Below, in pieces: positions 17,478-25,800 of a stretch of DNA of 64,000 nt. A model generated the notes under the pieces. The model had not been told where the DNA came from and ran no database searches. It saw only the letters and a program-made list of their open reading frames with translations. The translations under genes and the position numbers were made by a program. Location: assembly GCA_963738305.1 (NCBI GenBank), contig CAVTVU010000006.1, positions 1 through 64,000 of the forward strand, written 5' to 3'. Position 1 is the first letter of the stretch; every line of letters begins with the position of its first letter. The DNA comes from JBBRHQ01 sp963738305 (lineage in GTDB: Bacteria > Actinomycetota > Thermoleophilia > Solirubrobacterales > 70-9).

Positions 17478-18405
17478 TCAACCGGCGGCGAGGGCCGAGG
17501 CGAGGCCGGCGACGCCGCCCGAGCCGAGGATCTCGAGCCGCTTCAGCTCGTAGGGGTGCTCGCGGTCGGCGAAGCCAGGGACCTCGGTTGTGGCACCGGC
17601 GTAGCCCGCGGCCCTCACGGCGGCGATCACGGTCGCGTCGTAGCGGCCCTGACGGGTAGCAGAAGTTGTTCACGGGGACGCCGTAGGTCCGGCGTAGGAT
17701 CGCCCGCGAGCCCGCCACCTCCCGCCGCAGGGTGGCCGCATCCACCGTCGTCAGGTCCGGGTGGCTGATCGTGTGCGAGGCCAGCTCCCAGCCGGCCGCG
17801 ATCATCGCCTCGACGTTGCTGGGGTAGAGGTCGGAGCCCTCGGCCTTCAGGTTGAGCACCCCCGCCCAGCCGTGCCGCCGCAGCTCGGGCAGGGCGAAGG
17901 TGAACTGCGGGCGGTAGCCGTCGTCGAAGGAGATCACGACCGGCTTCGGCGGGAGCGTCGCGCCTTGGTACCAGGCATCCTGCACCTGGTCGAGGGTGAC
18001 CGCCTCATAGCCCTGCCGGTCGAGCCAGTCCATCTGGCGTCGGAAGTCGGGGCGGGTGACGTAGAGGTCGGGGTAGGGGGCATCGGGCGGCGCGGCGCCG
18101 AGGACGTGGTACTCGATGATCGGTACCGGGCCGGTGTGGGCCACCCAATCCGCCTGCGGCCGTTCGTTGGCGACGGGTTTCGAGCCCGTGCTGCGGTCCC
18201 CGCCGTCACTCGTCATCGAGCGGCCAGCGGCTCCCTTCTTGCCGGCGCCGCCGTCTTCGCCCTGGCTGCCGAGGACGATCGCCGCCGCGGCCACGAGCGC
18301 CAGGGCGACCCCGAGCGCTGCCAGCGCCGCGAGGCGCCGGCGCCTCAGGTGCCGCGCCGACTCACGGCGCCTGGCCGCTATCCGTTCCGGAACCCGCGGA
18401 TCCAC
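17478..18405 (-). CDS. Polysaccharide deacetylase family protein, membrane-anchored (frameshifted)
   Basis: A NodB-fold (carbohydrate esterase 4) protein, predicted to remove N- or O-acetyl groups from an extracellular glycan. An N-terminal arginine-rich stretch precedes a hydrophobic helix (LAALAALGVALALVAAAAIVL, residues 25-45), so it is anchored with the catalytic domain outside. Motifs are IIEYHVLG, VISFDDGYRPQFTFALP (Asp-Asp metal motif) and ELASHTISHPDLTT (His-x3-His). An extra G near 17652 breaks the frame; repaired, YPSGRYDATVIAAVRAAGY leads to a stop at 17478-17480 and a protein of about 308 residues. The GTG start lies 44 bp inside the upstream beta-propeller gene. Confidence 0.85.
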
Positions 18406-19786
18406 CGGCGCCGCCGCCCTTCTGCGGCTTCTGCTTGTGCTTGACCGGTTGCAGCGCGTAGATGCTCGAGTAGCCGGTCACGTAGATGCGCCTGCCGTCG
18501 GAGATCACCGGCATGTAGGCGCCGGTCTTGAAGCGGAACTTCTGCTGACCGTTGGTCAGCTTGAAGCCGTAGGTGGTGGTGCCCTGGAAGGTGGCGATGT
18601 AGACCGTCTTCCCGATCACGCTGAGCGAGCCGATCACCGGGCCGCCGAGCGAGCGCGACCAGCGCTGGGCCCCGGTCTTCGCGTCGAGCGCGTAGATGTT
18701 GCCGTCGTAGGAGCCGATGTAGACGGTCGGCGGCGTCTGGGGTGTGTCCGCCACAGCCGGGCCCGGATAGACGTAACCCCCGGTTGACTGTGTCCAGGCC
18801 AGCTCCCCGGTGCGCTCGTCGAAGCTGTAGACGCGGTAGTCGTTGTTGCCGCTGTAGACACGGCCGAAGGCGACCGCCGGAGTCGAGTAGAACTCCCCGC
18901 TGCGGCTGAAGCTGAGGCCCTGTGACCCGGCCTGCCACTTGATCTGGCCGTTTCGCGCCCTGACCGCCGACATCTCACCGCCGTAATCGCCTACGAAGAG
19001 CAGGCCGTGCTGGTAGGCCGGCCCGGCCTTGATCGCGCCGGCGAGCGCCGTGGTCCAGATGGTGTGCCCGTTGCGGGCGGAGAAGGCACGCAGGTTTCCG
19101 TCCTCGTCGCCGAAGAAGACCCGCCTGCCGACCACGACCGGCGAGGACTCCGAGCGGCCCGGAAGAGAGCGCTTCCAGATCATCTTCCCGGTGGCGGCAT
19201 CGAGGCTGAGGATCTGCCCGGGCACCAGGTTGACGATGAACAGCCTGCCCCGGGAGTAGGTCGGGGAGGAGGCATTCAGCGTTGCGATCCGCCGGTGCCA
19301 GATCACCTTGCCCGTGTCGGCGTCGAGCGAGTAGGCGAAGCCGTTGTTGTCGACGTAGAAGAGCCGCCCGCCGCAGCCGAGCTTGGTTCGCTGCTCACAG
19401 AGCCCGGGCGCCTTGACGAAGATCGGCGGGAACTCGATCAGCGGCTTGCCGCCGTGCTTCCAGAGTTCCTTGTAAGGGGGCTTGACCTGGTTCGCCGGCA
19501 ACCAGCGCGTGCGGGCGCGGTCGAAACCGAACATCGGCCAGTTCGTTGTCTTGATGACCTTCTTGCGCTTCTCCTTATGCAGGGGAGTGCAATTGTCCTG
19601 GCCGCAGCTGACGTCATCCGGCCGCTTGAGGATTTGGTAGGCCGCGAAGGCGATGACTGCGATCAAAACCACTCCGCCGCCGATCGCCGCCCAGAGCTTT
19701 CGGCGGTCCTGCCACCAGCGCGACCGGATCGGGGGAGGCTGCGGGAACGAGGGCCCGCCGCCCTCGGATTTGGGGGAGTCGGCCAT
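18362..19786 (-). CDS. Membrane-anchored PQQ-type beta-propeller protein
   Basis: A 474-residue protein. A cytoplasmic proline-rich tail is followed by one membrane helix (IGGGVVLIAVIAFAAYQIL, about residues 35-53), and the rest is exported. It has at least six PQQ-like blades with the pattern SLDADTGKVIWHRR, LDAATGKMIWKRSL, ARNGHTIWTTALAG, FDERTGELAWTQS and LDAKTGAQRWSRSL. Most such repeats are structural, like BamB, and need not bind PQQ. The tail is lysine/glycine-rich. It overlaps the polysaccharide deacetylase by 44 bp, so the two probably act together at the cell surface. Confidence 0.85.
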   Translation of the reverse strand: MADSPKSEGGGPSFPQPPPIRSRWWQDRRKLWAAIGGGVVLIAVIAFAAYQILKRPDDVSCGQDNCTPLHKEKRKKVIKTTNWPMFGFDRARTRWLPANQVKPPYKELWKHGGKPLIEFPPIFVKAPGLCEQRTKLGCGGRLFYVDNNGFAYSLDADTGKVIWHRRIATLNASSPTYSRGRLFIVNLVPGQILSLDAATGKMIWKRSLPGRSESSPVVVGRRVFFGDEDGNLRAFSARNGHTIWTTALAGAIKAGPAYQHGLLFVGDYGGEMSAVRARNGQIKWQAGSQGLSFSRSGEFYSTPAVAFGRVYSGNNDYRVYSFDERTGELAWTQSTGGYVYPGPAVADTPQTPPTVYIGSYDGNIYALDAKTGAQRWSRSLGGPVIGSLSVIGKTVYIATFQGTTTYGFKLTNGQQKFRFKTGAYMPVISDGRRIYVTGYSSIYALQPVKHKQKPQKGGGAGGSAGSGTDSGQAP

Positions 19787-19819
19787 CCGGGGAACGGGTC
19801 ATGGTACGGAACGAGGCCC

Positions 19820-20938
19820 ATGCCCAAGCGCGTCCTGAGCGAGCCCGACCTCGCCGCCTCCCTGCCGGCGGCAATCCCCGAGCTGAGGGAGATCGTCTCG
19901 GCGGCCGGGGGTGCCTCTCTGTACCTGGTCGGTGGGGCGGTGCGGGATCTCCTGCTGGGCCGAGCCCGAGACGACCTCGACCTCGTCGTCGAGGGAGACC
20001 CGGCCGAGCTCGGCGAGCGGCTGGGCGCGGAGGTGATCTCCCACGAGCGCTTCGCGACCGCGAAGGCTCGGCTCGGGGAGCACGAGATCGACATCGCCCG
20101 GGCCCGCCGGGAGACCTACGCGCACCCCGGCGCCCTGCCGGAGGTCAGCCCGGCGGACATCGCCGAGGACCTTGCCCGCCGCGACTTCACGATCAACGCG
20201 ATGGCGATCCCGCTCGAGCCTGCCGAGGCTCCCCGCCTGCTCGACCCGCACGGCGGTCGCGCCGACCTCGACGCAGGGCTCCTGCGGGTGCTCCACCCCG
20301 GCAGCTTCACCGACGACCCGACGCGGGCGTTGCGGGCCGCCCGCTACGCCGCCCGCTTCGGCTTCGAGCTCGAGGAGGCGACCGCCGAGCGCCTGACGGC
20401 CACGGATCTCGGCGCGGTCTCCGCGGGACGGAGAGAGGCCGAGCTGCTGCGGATCGCCGCGGAGCCCACGGCGCCGGATGCGTTCGCCCTGCTCGCCGGT
20501 TGGGGGCTGGTGGAGCTGCGCCCCGGTGGGGCCGAGCTGGCGGCCCGCGTGCTGGAGTTGCTCGCACGGGAGCCCTGGGCGGGGACCGAGCAGCCGGAGC
20601 GCGCCGTGCTCACCGCCGCGTTCGGCCCCCGACGAGGGGAGGAGGCCCTGGCAGCTGCGCGCCCCGCTCGACCCTCGGCGGGGGTCGAGGCGGCCAGGGG
20701 ACACGACCCTACCGAGCTCCTCCTCGCGCGGGCGCTGGGGGCGGAGTGGGTCGACGAGCTGGTCGGCCGCTGGAGCAGGGTGCAGCTGGAGATAACCGGC
20801 GATGACCTGCTCGCGGCGGGAGTGCCCTCGGGTCCCGCCGTCGGCCGCGGCCTGCGCGAGGCGCTGGCGCGCAAGCTCGACGGGGAGGTCGAGGGCCGCG
20901 AGGCGGAGCTCGAGGCGGCGCTGCGCGCTGCCGACTGA
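19820..20938 (+). CDS. CCA tRNA nucleotidyltransferase / poly(A) polymerase family protein
   Basis: A class II nucleotidyltransferase of 372 residues. The head contains YLVGGAVRDLLLGRARDDLDLVVEGD, with the GG and DxD metal-binding motifs, and ARRDFTINAMAIPL; PTRALRAARYAARFGF follows. Such enzymes either add CCA to tRNA 3' ends or poly(A) tails. Motif inspection alone does not decide, and the tail is shorter than in many CCA enzymes, so no symbol is given. The ATG at 19820 is 33 bp from the divergent beta-propeller gene. pgeF follows after 32 bp. Confidence 0.85.
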   Translation: MPKRVLSEPDLAASLPAAIPELREIVSAAGGASLYLVGGAVRDLLLGRARDDLDLVVEGDPAELGERLGAEVISHERFATAKARLGEHEIDIARARRETYAHPGALPEVSPADIAEDLARRDFTINAMAIPLEPAEAPRLLDPHGGRADLDAGLLRVLHPGSFTDDPTRALRAARYAARFGFELEEATAERLTATDLGAVSAGRREAELLRIAAEPTAPDAFALLAGWGLVELRPGGAELAARVLELLAREPWAGTEQPERAVLTAAFGPRRGEEALAAARPARPSAGVEAARGHDPTELLLARALGAEWVDELVGRWSRVQLEITGDDLLAAGVPSGPAVGRGLREALARKLDGEVEGREAELEAALRAAD

Positions 20939-20970
20939 GCCGTCGGAGGCGTTCTGCTTACCTCCCGGCC

Positions 20971-21720
20971 GTGCGGTGGCGCGAGATCGACGGCATCAGG
21001 TGGCTCGAGGCCGAGCTTCCGGAGGCGCGGGCGGCCTTTTCGACCAGGCTGGGCGGGGCCAGCTCGGGCCCTTTCGAGAGCCTCAACCTCGGGCTCCTCA
21101 CCGCCGACGACAGGGATCGCGTGATCGAGAACCGCGGCCGGCTCTGTGCCGCGCTCGGAGTCGAGCCGGACCGGGTAGTGAGCGGGCTCCAGGTTCACGG
21201 TGCTGGGATCTCGACCCACGACGGGCCGCAGCGACCGAGCCCCTTCGCCCATCCCGGGAGCCCGAATCCCGATGTGGACGGGCACGTCCTCGCAGACGGC
21301 GGCCTGGTCGGGCTCGTCTACGTCGCCGACTGCCTCCCGATCGCCCTCGCAGGAGCGGGCGGCACGGCGATCCTGCACTGCGGGTGGCGCGGGTTGGCTG
21401 CCGGCATCGCCGGCCGCGGGGCCGCCGCGGTCGAGGCTCGGGCGGCGGCGATCGGGCCGGGAATCGGTCCCTGCTGCTATCAGGTGGGCGATGAGGTGCT
21501 GGCGGAGTTCGAGGCGCTCGGGCCGGGGATCGCCTCCGGCCGCATGCTGGACCTGGCGGAGGTCGCGCGCCGGCTGCTCGCCGAGGCTGGCGTGGCGGAG
21601 ATCGAGGCCGCCGGGCTGTGCACCTCCTGCGAGAAGGACCTGTTCTTCTCGCACCGCCGCGACGGCGGTGTCACCGGGCGCCAGGCGGGCCTCGCCTTCC
21701 CAGCCGCCGGGGAGGGCTGA
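20971..21720 (+). CDS. pgeF: Peptidoglycan editing factor PgeF / YfiH-type multicopper-fold nucleosidase
   Basis: The YfiH/laccase-domain family was long called polyphenol oxidase. Members are now known to act on purine nucleosides or to remove mis-incorporated peptidoglycan precursors. The 249-residue protein starts GTG 20971. It has the family's metal-site pattern: GLQVHGAGI (His), YVADCLPIAL (Cys), ILHCGWRGLAAGI (His) and GPGIGPCCYQVG. The ending SCEKDLFFSHRRDGGVTGRQAG is also typical. The YggS-like gene follows after 12 bp and sepF further on, the usual cell-division neighbourhood. Confidence 0.9.
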   Translation: MRWREIDGIRWLEAELPEARAAFSTRLGGASSGPFESLNLGLLTADDRDRVIENRGRLCAALGVEPDRVVSGLQVHGAGISTHDGPQRPSPFAHPGSPNPDVDGHVLADGGLVGLVYVADCLPIALAGAGGTAILHCGWRGLAAGIAGRGAAAVEARAAAIGPGIGPCCYQVGDEVLAEFEALGPGIASGRMLDLAEVARRLLAEAGVAEIEAAGLCTSCEKDLFFSHRRDGGVTGRQAGLAFPAAGEG

Positions 21721-21732
21721 GCGCTGCCCGGA

Positions 21733-22356
21733 TTGATCAGCGGGCTGGATCCGGGCAGGATCGCTGCGAACCTCGCGGAGGTGAGGGAGGTGGCCGGCGA
21801 CGGCGTCGAGGTGTTGGCCGCGACCAAGTACGTGCCCCTGGATGAGATGGGCGCCCTGGCCGAGGCGGGAGTCGGCCTGGTCGGCGAGAACCGCCAGCAG
21901 GACCTGACCGCCAAGCAAGAGCGCTGGGGAGAGGAGTTCGAGTGGGACTTCATCGGCAACCTTCAGAGCCGGAAGGTGAAGCTGCTACTGCCTCGCTGCA
22001 GGCTGATCCACTCGGTCGCCACCGACTCCGTCCTCGAGCAGCTCGGCCGCCACGGCGACGAGCGCACCGAGGTGCTTGTCGAGGTCAACCTCGCGGGGGA
22101 GGAGGGCAAGGGGGGCGTCGTACCCTCCGAGCTGGCCCGCTTCATCGCGCGCTGCCCGGTCCGGGTCAGCGGCCTGATGGCGATGCCGCCGTTCAGCGAG
22201 GACCCGGAGGCCTCGCGACCGCTTTTCGCGAGGCTGGCGGAGCTGGCGGGTGAGCATGGGCTGACCCGGCTCTCGATGGGGACCTCACAGGATTGGCGGG
22301 TGGCAGTTGAGGAGGGAGCGACGATAATCCGGCTGGGGACGGCGCTGTATGTGTGA
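21733..22356 (+). CDS. YggS-family pyridoxal-phosphate-binding protein
   Basis: YggS/PLPBP proteins are single-domain PLP barrels that help maintain vitamin B6 and amino-acid balance and have no known catalytic reaction. This one is 207 residues from TTG 21733. The PLP lysine is in VLAATKYVP; GENRQQDL, WDFIGNLQSRKVK, VEVNLAGEEGKGG, LMAMPP and LSMGTSQDWRVAVEEGATIIRLGTALY are family signatures. YggS genes commonly lie upstream of sepF, as here, with 235 bp and two palindromic elements between. Confidence 0.93.
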   Translation: MISGLDPGRIAANLAEVREVAGDGVEVLAATKYVPLDEMGALAEAGVGLVGENRQQDLTAKQERWGEEFEWDFIGNLQSRKVKLLLPRCRLIHSVATDSVLEQLGRHGDERTEVLVEVNLAGEEGKGGVVPSELARFIARCPVRVSGLMAMPPFSEDPEASRPLFARLAELAGEHGLTRLSMGTSQDWRVAVEEGATIIRLGTALYV

Positions 22357-22409
22357 TTGGCCGGCGCGGTGTTTCCCTTGTGCAATGCCAAGCCGCGCAG
22401 TCAGACGGG

Positions 22410-22470
22410 AGTAACTTGCGGCCGCTTCGCGGCCTTGAATGCATGTGCCCGCGCCAACACCGCGCGGGCC
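22410..22470 (-). repeat. Two-hairpin palindromic element, copy A2
   Basis: Minus-orientation copy: a stem CCCGCGC/GCGCGGG around GGTGTTG, spacer ACATGCATTCAAGG, then hairpin GGCCGC-GAA-GCGGCC and GCAAGT. It lies between the YggS-family gene and sepF, ten bases from copy A3. Confidence 0.8.
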
Positions 22471-22480
22471 TCACAGGACC

Positions 22481-22538
22481 ACGTGCGGCGGCTTCGCCGC
22501 CTTACACGCCGACAGCTAACGCCGCGCCGGCGTGTCAG
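22481..22538 (-). repeat. Two-hairpin palindromic element, copy A3
   Basis: Minus-orientation copy: GCCGGCGC stem with GGCGTTA loop, GTGTAAGG spacer, then GGCGGC-GAA-GCCGCC. Compared with A2 both sides of the second stem have changed (C to G and G to C), so pairing is kept. The element ends about 10 bp upstream of CATAAT (22545-22550), a possible sepF -10 hexamer. Confidence 0.75.
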
Positions 22539-22591
22539 CAGTGCATAATCTGTAAAGGAATCACCGGCTGGGGGCCGAACATTCCGTACCG

Positions 22592-23143
22592 ATGGCCCTT
22601 CGAGACACATGGCATCGCGCCCTCGTCTACTTCGGCCTTGCCGAGGACCACGACTACGGCCCCGAGTACGAGGAGGGGTACGCGCCGGAGTCCTCAGAGG
22701 AGGTCTTCGACACCCGTCGTGAGCGTGACCGCGAGGCGGCCCCGGTGCGACGCCTACCCAGCTCGCGCCGCCGCCGGGACGAGATCGATGACATCTTCGC
22801 CGACGACGAGCCGATCGCAGCGTCCCGCACCCGCGTCCTACGCCCGGTCGACAACAACGGCGGTGACGTCCAGGTCCACCTGGTAATCCCGCGCAACTTC
22901 AACGATGCACAGCAGGTCGCCGACCAGTTCAAGCGCGCGGTCCCGGTCATCCTCAACCTGCAGACGACCGACCACGAGCTCTCCAAGCGGCTGATCGACT
23001 TCGCTTCCGGTCTCACCTACGCCCTCGACGGGGGAATGCAGCGGATCGCCGAGAAGGTGTTCCTGCTGACGCCGCGCAACGTCGAGGTCTCGGCCGAGGA
23101 GAAGGCGCGGCTGATCGACAAGGGGTTCTTCAACCAGTCCTAG
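22592..23143 (+). CDS. sepF: Cell division protein SepF
   Basis: SepF is a cytoplasmic FtsZ-binding protein that tethers the Z ring to the membrane; it is the main membrane anchor in actinomycetes, which lack FtsA. The 183-residue protein begins MALRDTWHRALVYFGLAEDHDY, giving the amphipathic N-terminal helix. A charged, disordered Arg/Asp/Glu linker of about 65 residues follows, then the globular dimer domain with HLVIPRNFNDAQQVADQFK, VILNLQTTDHELSKRLIDFASGLTYALDG and VFLLTPRNVEVSAEE. The YggS upstream and YggT downstream neighbours match the classical arrangement. Confidence 0.96.
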   Translation: MALRDTWHRALVYFGLAEDHDYGPEYEEGYAPESSEEVFDTRRERDREAAPVRRLPSSRRRRDEIDDIFADDEPIAASRTRVLRPVDNNGGDVQVHLVIPRNFNDAQQVADQFKRAVPVILNLQTTDHELSKRLIDFASGLTYALDGGMQRIAEKVFLLTPRNVEVSAEEKARLIDKGFFNQS

Positions 23144-23155
23144 GTCGCGGGTTAG

Positions 23156-23177
23156 GCTGACCCGCCTGTGGGTCAGC
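23156..23177 (+). terminator. Hairpin downstream of sepF
   Basis: GCTGACCC (23156-23163) pairs with GGGTCAGC (23170-23177) around a 6-base loop, 13 bp after the sepF stop. Only TTCC follows, so termination by this hairpin alone is uncertain. Confidence 0.5.
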
Positions 23178-23468
23178 TTCCAGATGCTTCCCGAGCAGCT
23201 GGCCGGACATTCCTGCCTGGGGAGCGAACGACGAGTACCTCTCGAGACCACCATTTCGACAGCCAGATTGAGTCCGTTGTGCCTGGGGCGATCCCCATGC
23301 CTGCCGGGAGGCGCAGGCTGTGGAGGACTCGGCCACGGGAGCTCAGCTCCGCGAGTGCGCCGTCGTCGGTCGCCACGTAATGCTGGGGCCCGGAGCTGTG
23401 AGAGATCGGTGCACCCCAGGCTCCCGTCGGCCAAGGCGGTTCCGCCGAACCGCCACTAGGCTCAGGAC
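23178..23468. other. Spacer between sepF and proC without recognisable gene
   Basis: About 290 bp. Short open frames exist on both strands, including a 67-codon minus-strand frame at 23173-23376, but none has a convincing start signal or recognisable sequence. GC content is a little lower than in the flanking genes. A proC promoter is expected here but no clear consensus stands out. Confidence 0.4.
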
Positions 23469-24239
23469 ATGAGAGTCGGGTTCATCGGGGCCGGGAACAT
23501 GGCCGCCGCGATGGCGCGTGGATGGGCCGCCGGCGAGGGAGGGCCGGAGCGGATGCTCTTCACCGACACGGGCTCGGGGGGTGCCGGAGACCTGGCCCGA
23601 GAGGTCGGGGGCGAGGCGCTTGGGTCCAACCGGGAGCTGGCCGAGGGCTCCGATCTGGTCATCCTGGCTGTGAAGCCGGCCGCGCTCGAAGCGGTCGCGG
23701 CTGACGCGCAAGCGGCGCCGGCGGTGCTGTCCCTGCTCGGGGCCACGCCGCTCTCCGCGGTCGGTAGCGCCTTTCCGGACGCGGCCTCTTACCGTCTGAT
23801 GCCCAACGTCGCCGTTGAGGTCCGCCGTGGTGTGCTCTGCTTCGAAGCCGCCGCGGAAACAGCGGCCGAGACGACCGGCGCGCTCCGGGAGTTGCTGGGG
23901 CGGCTCGGGCACCTGGTGGAAATCGAGGACCGCGACTTCGACGCCGCCACTGCGGTGATGGGCTGCGCGCCCGCCTACCTCGCGCTGGCCGTGGAGGCGA
24001 TCGCCGCGGCGGGCGCCTCCGACGGGCTCGACCCCGGGTTCGCTCGCGACCTCGTCGTCGAGACGACCGCCGGCACGGCCGAGCTCCTGCGCATCCGCCA
24101 CCCAGCCGACGTGCGGGCAGCAGTCGCCTCGCCGGGGGGCTCGACCGAAGCCGGGCTGGCGGCGCTCGAGGCCCACGGCGCCGAGGCCGCGTTCGGGGCG
24201 GCCGTGAAGGCGTCCCTGGAGAGGATGAGGGGCGGATGA
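23469..24239 (+). CDS. proC: Pyrroline-5-carboxylate reductase
   Basis: ProC reduces 1-pyrroline-5-carboxylate to proline with NAD(P)H, the last step of proline synthesis. The 256-residue protein begins MRVGFIGAGNMAAAMARGW, the Rossmann nucleotide-binding loop. It continues with DLVILAVKPAALEAV, YRLMPNVAVEVRRGV and the C-terminal SPGGSTEAGLAALE, a substrate-binding hallmark. The stop overlaps the YggT-family gene start by 4 bp. proC next to sepF and yggT is common in Gram-positive bacteria. Confidence 0.95.
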   Translation: MRVGFIGAGNMAAAMARGWAAGEGGPERMLFTDTGSGGAGDLAREVGGEALGSNRELAEGSDLVILAVKPAALEAVAADAQAAPAVLSLLGATPLSAVGSAFPDAASYRLMPNVAVEVRRGVLCFEAAAETAAETTGALRELLGRLGHLVEIEDRDFDAATAVMGCAPAYLALAVEAIAAAGASDGLDPGFARDLVVETTAGTAELLRIRHPADVRAAVASPGGSTEAGLAALEAHGAEAAFGAAVKASLERMRGG

Positions 24240-24535
24240 TCCTGGCGATCACCCGCAACAACGTCGCCGACTACGTCAGCGCCCTCTTCATCGTCTACAT
24301 CATCCTGATCTTCGCCCGGATCCTGATCTCGTTCATCCCCCAGGTGCCGCGCTCGGCCACCCTCCGCCCGGTGCTGGACTTCGTCACCGACACGACGGAC
24401 CCCTACCTCAACCTCTTCCGCCGCTTCCTACCGCCGATCGGCGGCGGTGGGTTCGCGCTCGACCTGAGCCCGATGATCGGGATCATCGTCCTCTACGTGG
24501 CCCAGGCGCTGATCGTCAGCCTGATCCAGTCGTGA
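24236..24535 (+). CDS. YggT-family membrane protein
   Basis: A 99-residue membrane protein with two hydrophobic segments, SALFIVYIILIFARILISFI (about residues 14-33) and LSPMIGIIVLYVAQALIVSLI (about 77-97), joined by a loop with TDPYLNLFRRFLPPIGG, the conserved YggT centre. The molecular role is not established; members sit next to sepF in Gram-positive bacteria and affect cell shape or osmotic tolerance in some species. It overlaps proC and lspA by 4 bp each. Confidence 0.92.
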   Translation: MILAITRNNVADYVSALFIVYIILIFARILISFIPQVPRSATLRPVLDFVTDTTDPYLNLFRRFLPPIGGGGFALDLSPMIGIIVLYVAQALIVSLIQS

Positions 24536-24987
24536 GCGATCGGCCCTGGCGCTCCGCCGGGGCGCTCTGCGGACTGCTCGTCATCGCCGACCAGGCCTCC
24601 AAGGCCGCGATCGAGGCAAATCTCGTCCCCGGGGAGAGCGTGGACGCGGTCGGCCCTCTGGACCTGACTCTCAGCCACAACACGGGCGTGGCCTTCGGCA
24701 TCGCCGGGGGCGGTGGGGCGGCCGTGATCCTCTCGACCCTGGCCGCTCTGAGCCTGATCGTCTACCTCTTCTGGCGCGACCCGCAGAGGCCGTGGATGTG
24801 GGTCGCGGTCGGCCTCCTCGCGGGCGGCGCCCTCGGGAACCTGGCCGACCGAGTGCGCGACGGCGCCGTCACCGACTTCATCGACCTGCCCCTCTGGCCG
24901 CCCTTCAACGTCGCCGACATGGCGATCACCGCCGGCGTGGTGCTGCTGGCCTTCCTCTATCTGCGGGAGTCAGCCGACGGTGGTTGA
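24532..24987 (+). CDS. lspA: Lipoprotein signal peptidase LspA
   Basis: LspA is the membrane aspartyl protease that removes signal peptides from prolipoproteins after lipidation. The 151-residue protein starts GTG 24532. The catalytic aspartates are in GALGNLADRVRDGAVTDFID and FNVADMAITAGVVLL, and the conserved SHNTGVAFGI precedes them. Four transmembrane segments are visible. At least one client, the lipoprotein at 6029, lies in this window. It overlaps the downstream pseudouridine synthase by 8 bp. Confidence 0.95.
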   Translation: MSDRPWRSAGALCGLLVIADQASKAAIEANLVPGESVDAVGPLDLTLSHNTGVAFGIAGGGGAAVILSTLAALSLIVYLFWRDPQRPWMWVAVGLLAGGALGNLADRVRDGAVTDFIDLPLWPPFNVADMAITAGVVLLAFLYLRESADGG

Positions 24988-25657
24988 GGGGCTTCGCGTC
25001 GTTCACCGGGACAGCGACCTGGCGGTGATCGAGAAGCCGGCCGGACTCGTCGTCCATCCCGCTCCCTCGCACACCGGGCCAACGCTGGTCGACGAGCTGG
25101 GGGACCTCCTCGGCGGAGGCCCCGACCCCGAGCGGCCCGGGATCGTCCACCGGCTCGATCGCGGCACCAGCGGCCTGATGGTGGTCGCCCGCAGCGACGC
25201 GACGCACCGCGCCCTCGCGGCGGCCGTCAAACGCCGCGAGGTCGAACGCACATACCTGGCGCTGGTCGACGGCAGGGTTCGCTCGCGCACCGGCACCATC
25301 GACGCCCCCATCGGACGCGCCTCCCGCAAGCGTCACCGGATGGCCGTCGCGGGTTCTTCGCCCCGGCAGGCGCGGACCCACTTCGAGGTCACCGAATCGC
25401 TCGTCGCAGACACCCTGCTCGAGGCGACGCTCGAGACCGGGCGGACCCATCAGATCCGCGCTCACTTCTCCGCGATCGGCCATCCGCTGGTCGGCGACGA
25501 TGCCTATGGCGGGCCCGTCCGCTACGGGCTCGTGCGCCAGTTCCTCCACGCACATCGGCTCAGCTTCGACCATCCATCGACGGGAGAGAGGATGAGCTTC
25601 TCCTCCGAGCTCCCGCCCGATCTGGCCGAGGCTCTCGAGCTGGCGAGGAGCGCTTGA
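24980..25657 (+). CDS. RluA-family pseudouridine synthase (RluD-like)
   Basis: A 225-residue RluA-family enzyme that isomerises specific uridines in RNA to pseudouridine. The catalytic Asp lies in IVHRLDRGTSGLMVVAR; also seen are VIEKPAGLVVHPAPSH, RTYLALVDG, ETGRTHQIRAHFSAIGHPLVGDDAYGG and LHAHRLSFDHP. The usual N-terminal S4 domain of RluD is missing, since the protein starts just before the catalytic domain. It is paired with lspA (8-bp overlap), a very common arrangement, which supports an RluD-like rRNA role. Confidence 0.88.
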   Translation: MVEGLRVVHRDSDLAVIEKPAGLVVHPAPSHTGPTLVDELGDLLGGGPDPERPGIVHRLDRGTSGLMVVARSDATHRALAAAVKRREVERTYLALVDGRVRSRTGTIDAPIGRASRKRHRMAVAGSSPRQARTHFEVTESLVADTLLEATLETGRTHQIRAHFSAIGHPLVGDDAYGGPVRYGLVRQFLHAHRLSFDHPSTGERMSFSSELPPDLAEALELARSA

Positions 25658-25733
25658 GGGCGCGGTCGGGCACCTCTCTGTCAGAATCGGAGCGCAAAGC
25701 AACCATCAACCCCCGCCTCCCGACCGGGTCCTG

Positions 25734-25748
25734 CCCAGCGCCGCTGGG
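25734..25748 (+). promoter_or_regulatory. Hairpin in the rpsB leader, with strong ribosome-binding site downstream
   Basis: CCCAGC-GCC-GCTGGG forms a 6-bp hairpin 52 bp before rpsB. The leader ends in AAAAAGGAG (25785-25793) seven bases from the ATG, one of the strongest Shine-Dalgarno sequences in the window. Ribosomal protein leaders are often autoregulated, but no known S2-binding motif was recognised. Confidence 0.4.
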
Positions 25749-25800
25749 TCCCCGCACAGGGAGCCGGGTGAGCCGCACCCAAGATAAAAAGGAGCATCGA